Positions 61,191 through 64,000 of a stretch of DNA of 64,000 bases are shown in pieces. The DNA comes from an uncultured Prevotella sp. Lineage in GTDB: Bacteria; Bacteroidota; Bacteroidia; Bacteroidales; Bacteroidaceae. The DNA is taken from contig CAKPYB010000003.1 in the NCBI GenBank assembly GCA_934202525.1, positions 1-64,000 of the forward strand. The letters are read 5' to 3'. Below the pieces are notes generated by a model that worked only from the letters and a program-made list of their open reading frames with translations, made no database searches and had not been told where the DNA came from. Positions within the stretch are counted from its first letter, which is position 1; each line of letters opens with the position of its first letter. A program made the position numbers and the translations under genes.

Positions 61191-64000
61191 TTATTGCTTC
61201 GATAACCAGTCTTTATCCTTCTGGTCTTCTTCGAAATCTTTTTCAGAGAAAAGGTTGGTCTGACCGGTCAGTTCATCAATCACCTGTTGCTCGCTTTTGC
61301 CAGCATCAGGATCAAGGTTTTCACCTTCATTTTCTGAGTCAGAACCATCCGGTTCCTCATCATTATCCTCAGAAGGAGGTTCTGGGAATCGGGTTGGCTC
61401 CAGTTCTTCTATGCTGTCAATCTTGAATGTCGTGAGGCGCTTACCCTTTGCCTTGAAACTCTTCTGCGCAATGAACTGTTCGGCATCGATTTCCTCGGCT
61501 GGACGGATGGCATCCACACCGCCATAAGTAACCTTGATGCGTGGATAAACCGTATCGGTAAGCAAGATGAGCTTGCAGTTAGGATTCTCGCCCATGAAAT
61601 TCTGATGGCGCTTGGTGGCATCCATCGTGAATCGCTTGATGTATGGATATCCCTGATTGTCGGCATCGTAGAGGATAGCCGTCCATATCTTGTGCTCATC
61701 CCATTTTTCTAAGCGGATGATGTTGTCCTCGTAGTGGTTGTTGACATCGAAATTGGTGATGTAGAATTCACCGTTGTCGAGTACAACCAAGATAGAATCA
61801 TCATCATTGAATTCGCCTAGGAATCGGCCGTTCTCATCGTAATTGATGCGGTTTACATCCGGATCGAACCAAACCTTTCTGCCTCCTAACGTACTGTGAC
61901 CGTGACTCTTCAGACCGATGCGGCGAATGGTGCGCTTGGTCAGGAGATTACCTTTGGCAGCACGTCCCTTGATTAGAATGTCTGAGAAATCCTTCTCCAG
62001 GAAGATGCTCTGGCGCTTCTTCGTCAGGTCTGGCTCCATCGTACACTTGATGATTTCTGCCTCACCATTCGGGTTGGCGGTGAAATAAATGACGCGGCTG
62101 CCAGGTGTGCCCTGGGTGATGTCATACAACTTGTCGCGGGTCATGGCGGTTACGTTGAATCGCTTGATGAAGTAATCGCCCTGTTTGCCGTCGCGGTAAA
62201 CACAGTTGTAGATGGTGCGCTTGTCGTTCTTCTTGAATACCTGTACATGGAGGATATTCTTGCCGACGAATATCTTGTCTGCTACCTTGGTGACTTTAAA
62301 CTTACCATCCTTATAGAAGATGATGATGTCATCGAGGTCGGAGCAGTTGCATACGAATTCATCCTTCTTCAACCCTGTACCAACGAATCCTTCCTGACGG
62401 TTGATGTAGAGTTTCTGGTTAGCCTCTACCACCTTTGTAACCTCAATGGTATCGAAGTTTCTTATTTCTGTTTTGCGAGGATGGTTCTTTCCATACTTGC
62501 CCTTGAGATATTCAAACCAGTTGATGGTTACATCAGTCATGTGAGCCAGGTCGTTCTCTATCTCAGCAAGTTCTGCCTTAATCTTCATCAGCAGTTCGTC
62601 TGCCTTATCCTTATTATATTTAAGGATTCGCTGCATCTTGATTTCCAGGAGTTTGAGAATGTCCTCGCGGGTAATTTCCCGATGGAAGGCATACTCTACC
62701 ATCCCCTTACCGTCTACTTCGGCAGTAAAGAGCTTGTTCTTGAATGGCTCGAGTTTTGAATCGATGAAGGCAACAACCTCATCCTGACTCTTACTCTGCT
62801 CAAACTTTCGCTCCTTGTAGATGCGTTCCTCGATGAAAATCCGTTCGAGAGAAGAGAAGAAGAGCTGCTCCTCCAATTCTCCCTTTCTGATCATCAGTTC
62901 CTTGCGCAGCAATCCCATTGTTCGGTCTACGCTGTGGCGCAACACATCGCTGATGGTGAGGAATACAGGCTTGTTGTCTTCGATGACACAGCAGTTGGGC
63001 GAGATGTTTATTTCGCAATCGCTGAAAGCATAGAGTGCATCCATCGTTTTATCTGATGAGGTACCTGGTGCAAGATGCACAAGAATCTCAACATTTGCCG
63101 AAGTAACATCATCTACCTTGCGTGCCTTGATTTTACCCTTTTCTACCGCTTTGGTGATAGAGTCGATGAGGCTGCCTGTAGTCTTGCTGAATGGTATCTC
63201 GCTGATAACAAGTGTCTTGTTGTCGAGTTTGTCAATCTTGGCTCTTACTTTCAATGCACCACCTCGCTGGCCATCATTGTATTTGCTTACATCGATGGCA
63301 CCGCCTGTAGGGAAGTCGGGATAGAGTTGGAATGGCTCGCCCTTGAGATAGTGGACGGCAGCATCGCAAATCTCATTGAAATTATGTGGCAAAACCTTAC
63401 TGCTCAATCCCACGGCAATACCCTCGGCACCTTGTGCCAGGAGCAACGGGAATTTGGCAGGGAGCGTGATAGGCTCCTTGTTTCTGCCATCATAAGAGAG
63501 TTGCCAGTCGGTGGTCTTAGGATTGAAAACCACGTCGAGAGCAAACTTAGAGAGGCGTGCCTCGATGTATCGGGGAGCAGCAGCACGGTCGCCCGTAAGA
63601 ATGTTTCCCCAGTTACCCTGCGTATCGATGAGCAGGTCTTTCTGTCCCATCTGTACCAAAGCATCACCGATAGACGCATCACCATGAGGGTGAAACTGCA
63701 TGGTATGTCCCACGATATTGGCAACCTTGTTGTATCTTCCATCGTCCATGCGCTTCATAGAGTGGAGGATGCGTCGCTGTACCGGTTTCAAACCATCCTC
63801 AATATGAGGAACGGCACGTTCGAGGATAACATACGATGCATAGTCGAGGAACCAGTTCTGATACATTCCGCTGAGGTGATGTACAGCAGAAGCATCGAAT
63901 CGGTTCACCGGCTTATAATCGGAATGTTTTTCGGTCGAAATCTCCTCGTTGGCATCTTCAGCAGCATCCTGTTCAGATTCTGCAGAAGAATTTTCCAAAT
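61191..64000 (-). CDS. parC: DNA topoisomerase IV subunit A / GyrA-family protein, 5' end outside window
   Basis: Breaks and rejoins DNA as the A subunit of a type IIA topoisomerase. At least 935 residues are visible. The winged-helix core has the catalytic Tyr (codon 63567-63569, in AAPRYIEARLS), the HTMQFHPHGDASIGDALVQMGQ region and PVQRRILHSM. A coiled-coil/tower region and a C-terminal beta-propeller-like domain follow, and the protein ends in a long acidic tail (about the last 75 residues, Asp/Glu/Ser-rich). The frame is still open at base 64000, and the only start here is a TTG at 63998, so the true start probably lies outside. Assignment to ParC rather than GyrA follows the divergent propeller and length seen in Bacteroidota; no parE is visible. 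Confidence 0.9.
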   Translation of the reverse strand, partial: LENSSAESEQDAAEDANEEISTEKHSDYKPVNRFDASAVHHLSGMYQNWFLDYASYVILERAVPHIEDGLKPVQRRILHSMKRMDDGRYNKVANIVGHTMQFHPHGDASIGDALVQMGQKDLLIDTQGNWGNILTGDRAAAPRYIEARLSKFALDVVFNPKTTDWQLSYDGRNKEPITLPAKFPLLLAQGAEGIAVGLSSKVLPHNFNEICDAAVHYLKGEPFQLYPDFPTGGAIDVSKYNDGQRGGALKVRAKIDKLDNKTLVISEIPFSKTTGSLIDSITKAVEKGKIKARKVDDVTSANVEILVHLAPGTSSDKTMDALYAFSDCEINISPNCCVIEDNKPVFLTISDVLRHSVDRTMGLLRKELMIRKGELEEQLFFSSLERIFIEERIYKERKFEQSKSQDEVVAFIDSKLEPFKNKLFTAEVDGKGMVEYAFHREITREDILKLLEIKMQRILKYNKDKADELLMKIKAELAEIENDLAHMTDVTINWFEYLKGKYGKNHPRKTEIRNFDTIEVTKVVEANQKLYINRQEGFVGTGLKKDEFVCNCSDLDDIIIFYKDGKFKVTKVADKIFVGKNILHVQVFKKNDKRTIYNCVYRDGKQGDYFIKRFNVTAMTRDKLYDITQGTPGSRVIYFTANPNGEAEIIKCTMEPDLTKKRQSIFLEKDFSDILIKGRAAKGNLLTKRTIRRIGLKSHGHSTLGGRKVWFDPDVNRINYDENGRFLGEFNDDDSILVVLDNGEFYITNFDVNNHYEDNIIRLEKWDEHKIWTAILYDADNQGYPYIKRFTMDATKRHQNFMGENPNCKLILLTDTVYPRIKVTYGGVDAIRPAEEIDAEQFIAQKSFKAKGKRLTTFKIDSIEELEPTRFPEPPSEDNDEEPDGSDSENEGENLDPDAGKSEQQVIDELTGQTNLFSEKDFEEDQKDKDWLSKQ

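Overview
The window comes from a Bacteroidota chromosome, most likely a gut Prevotella/Segatella (copri-like). It carries SusC/SusD operons, lipoproteins with Bacteroidota-type lipoboxes, many TAnnTTTG -7 promoter boxes (some with a TTTG -33 box about 19-22 bp upstream), A/T-rich translation starts instead of Shine-Dalgarno sites, and long AT-rich intergenic DNA. The species is inferred; no rRNA is present.

Layout. 1-12000: starch/maltodextrin module with a LacI-type regulator, an MFS (SLC45/GPH-like) transporter, a DPE2-like 4-alpha-glucanotransferase, a GH97 SusB-type alpha-glucosidase, a type I pullulanase and a SusA-type neopullulanase. Three identical LacI palindromes sit at nearly fixed distances (61.5, 61.5 and 62.5 bp) from the three promoter -7 boxes. 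12146-15544: three tiny membrane proteins, the last overlapping a membrane-spanning AraC-type regulator with a periplasmic propeller and no kinase. 15915-25764: arabinan utilization operon (SusC, SusD, surface glycan-binding lipoprotein, two GH43 arabinanases), with a GH51 arabinofuranosidase at 29010-31451 that shares its promoter/operator architecture. 26230-28867: AAA/DUF4143 ATPase and an NCS2 purine permease. 31657-36656 (minus): paired short chromate-type transporters and purL. 37096-42172: OmpA-like lipoprotein, NADP-isocitrate dehydrogenase, small HTH protein and an OmpR-type two-component pair. 42583-51166: a second SusCD operon with a zinc metallohydrolase lipoprotein and DUF4302/BACON lipoproteins, probably for a proteinaceous or other non-starch substrate. 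51167-54361: a repeat-dense island around a second DUF4143 ATPase. 54362-64000: small outer-membrane barrel, Tex, a DUF1016 pseudogene, tRNA-Leu, a CE2-like esterase, a histidine phosphatase and a topoisomerase subunit A whose 5' end is cut by the window.

How it works together. Starch oligosaccharides would be cut by GH97, pullulanase and neopullulanase, imported as maltose/maltodextrin by the MFS permease and processed in the cytosol by the glucanotransferase under the LacI regulator. Arabinan would be bound and cut at the surface by SusD, the glycan-binding protein and a GH43 lipoprotein, imported by SusC, and finished by the second GH43 and GH51, probably under the AraC-type regulator.

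The most unusual DNA is the pair of DUF4143 ATPase loci. Both are associated with 22-bp-period tandem arrays and promoter-adjacent repeats. The second is also flanked by 142-bp direct repeats and lies next to a 105-bp inverted-repeat structure. This is the best candidate here for something undescribed.
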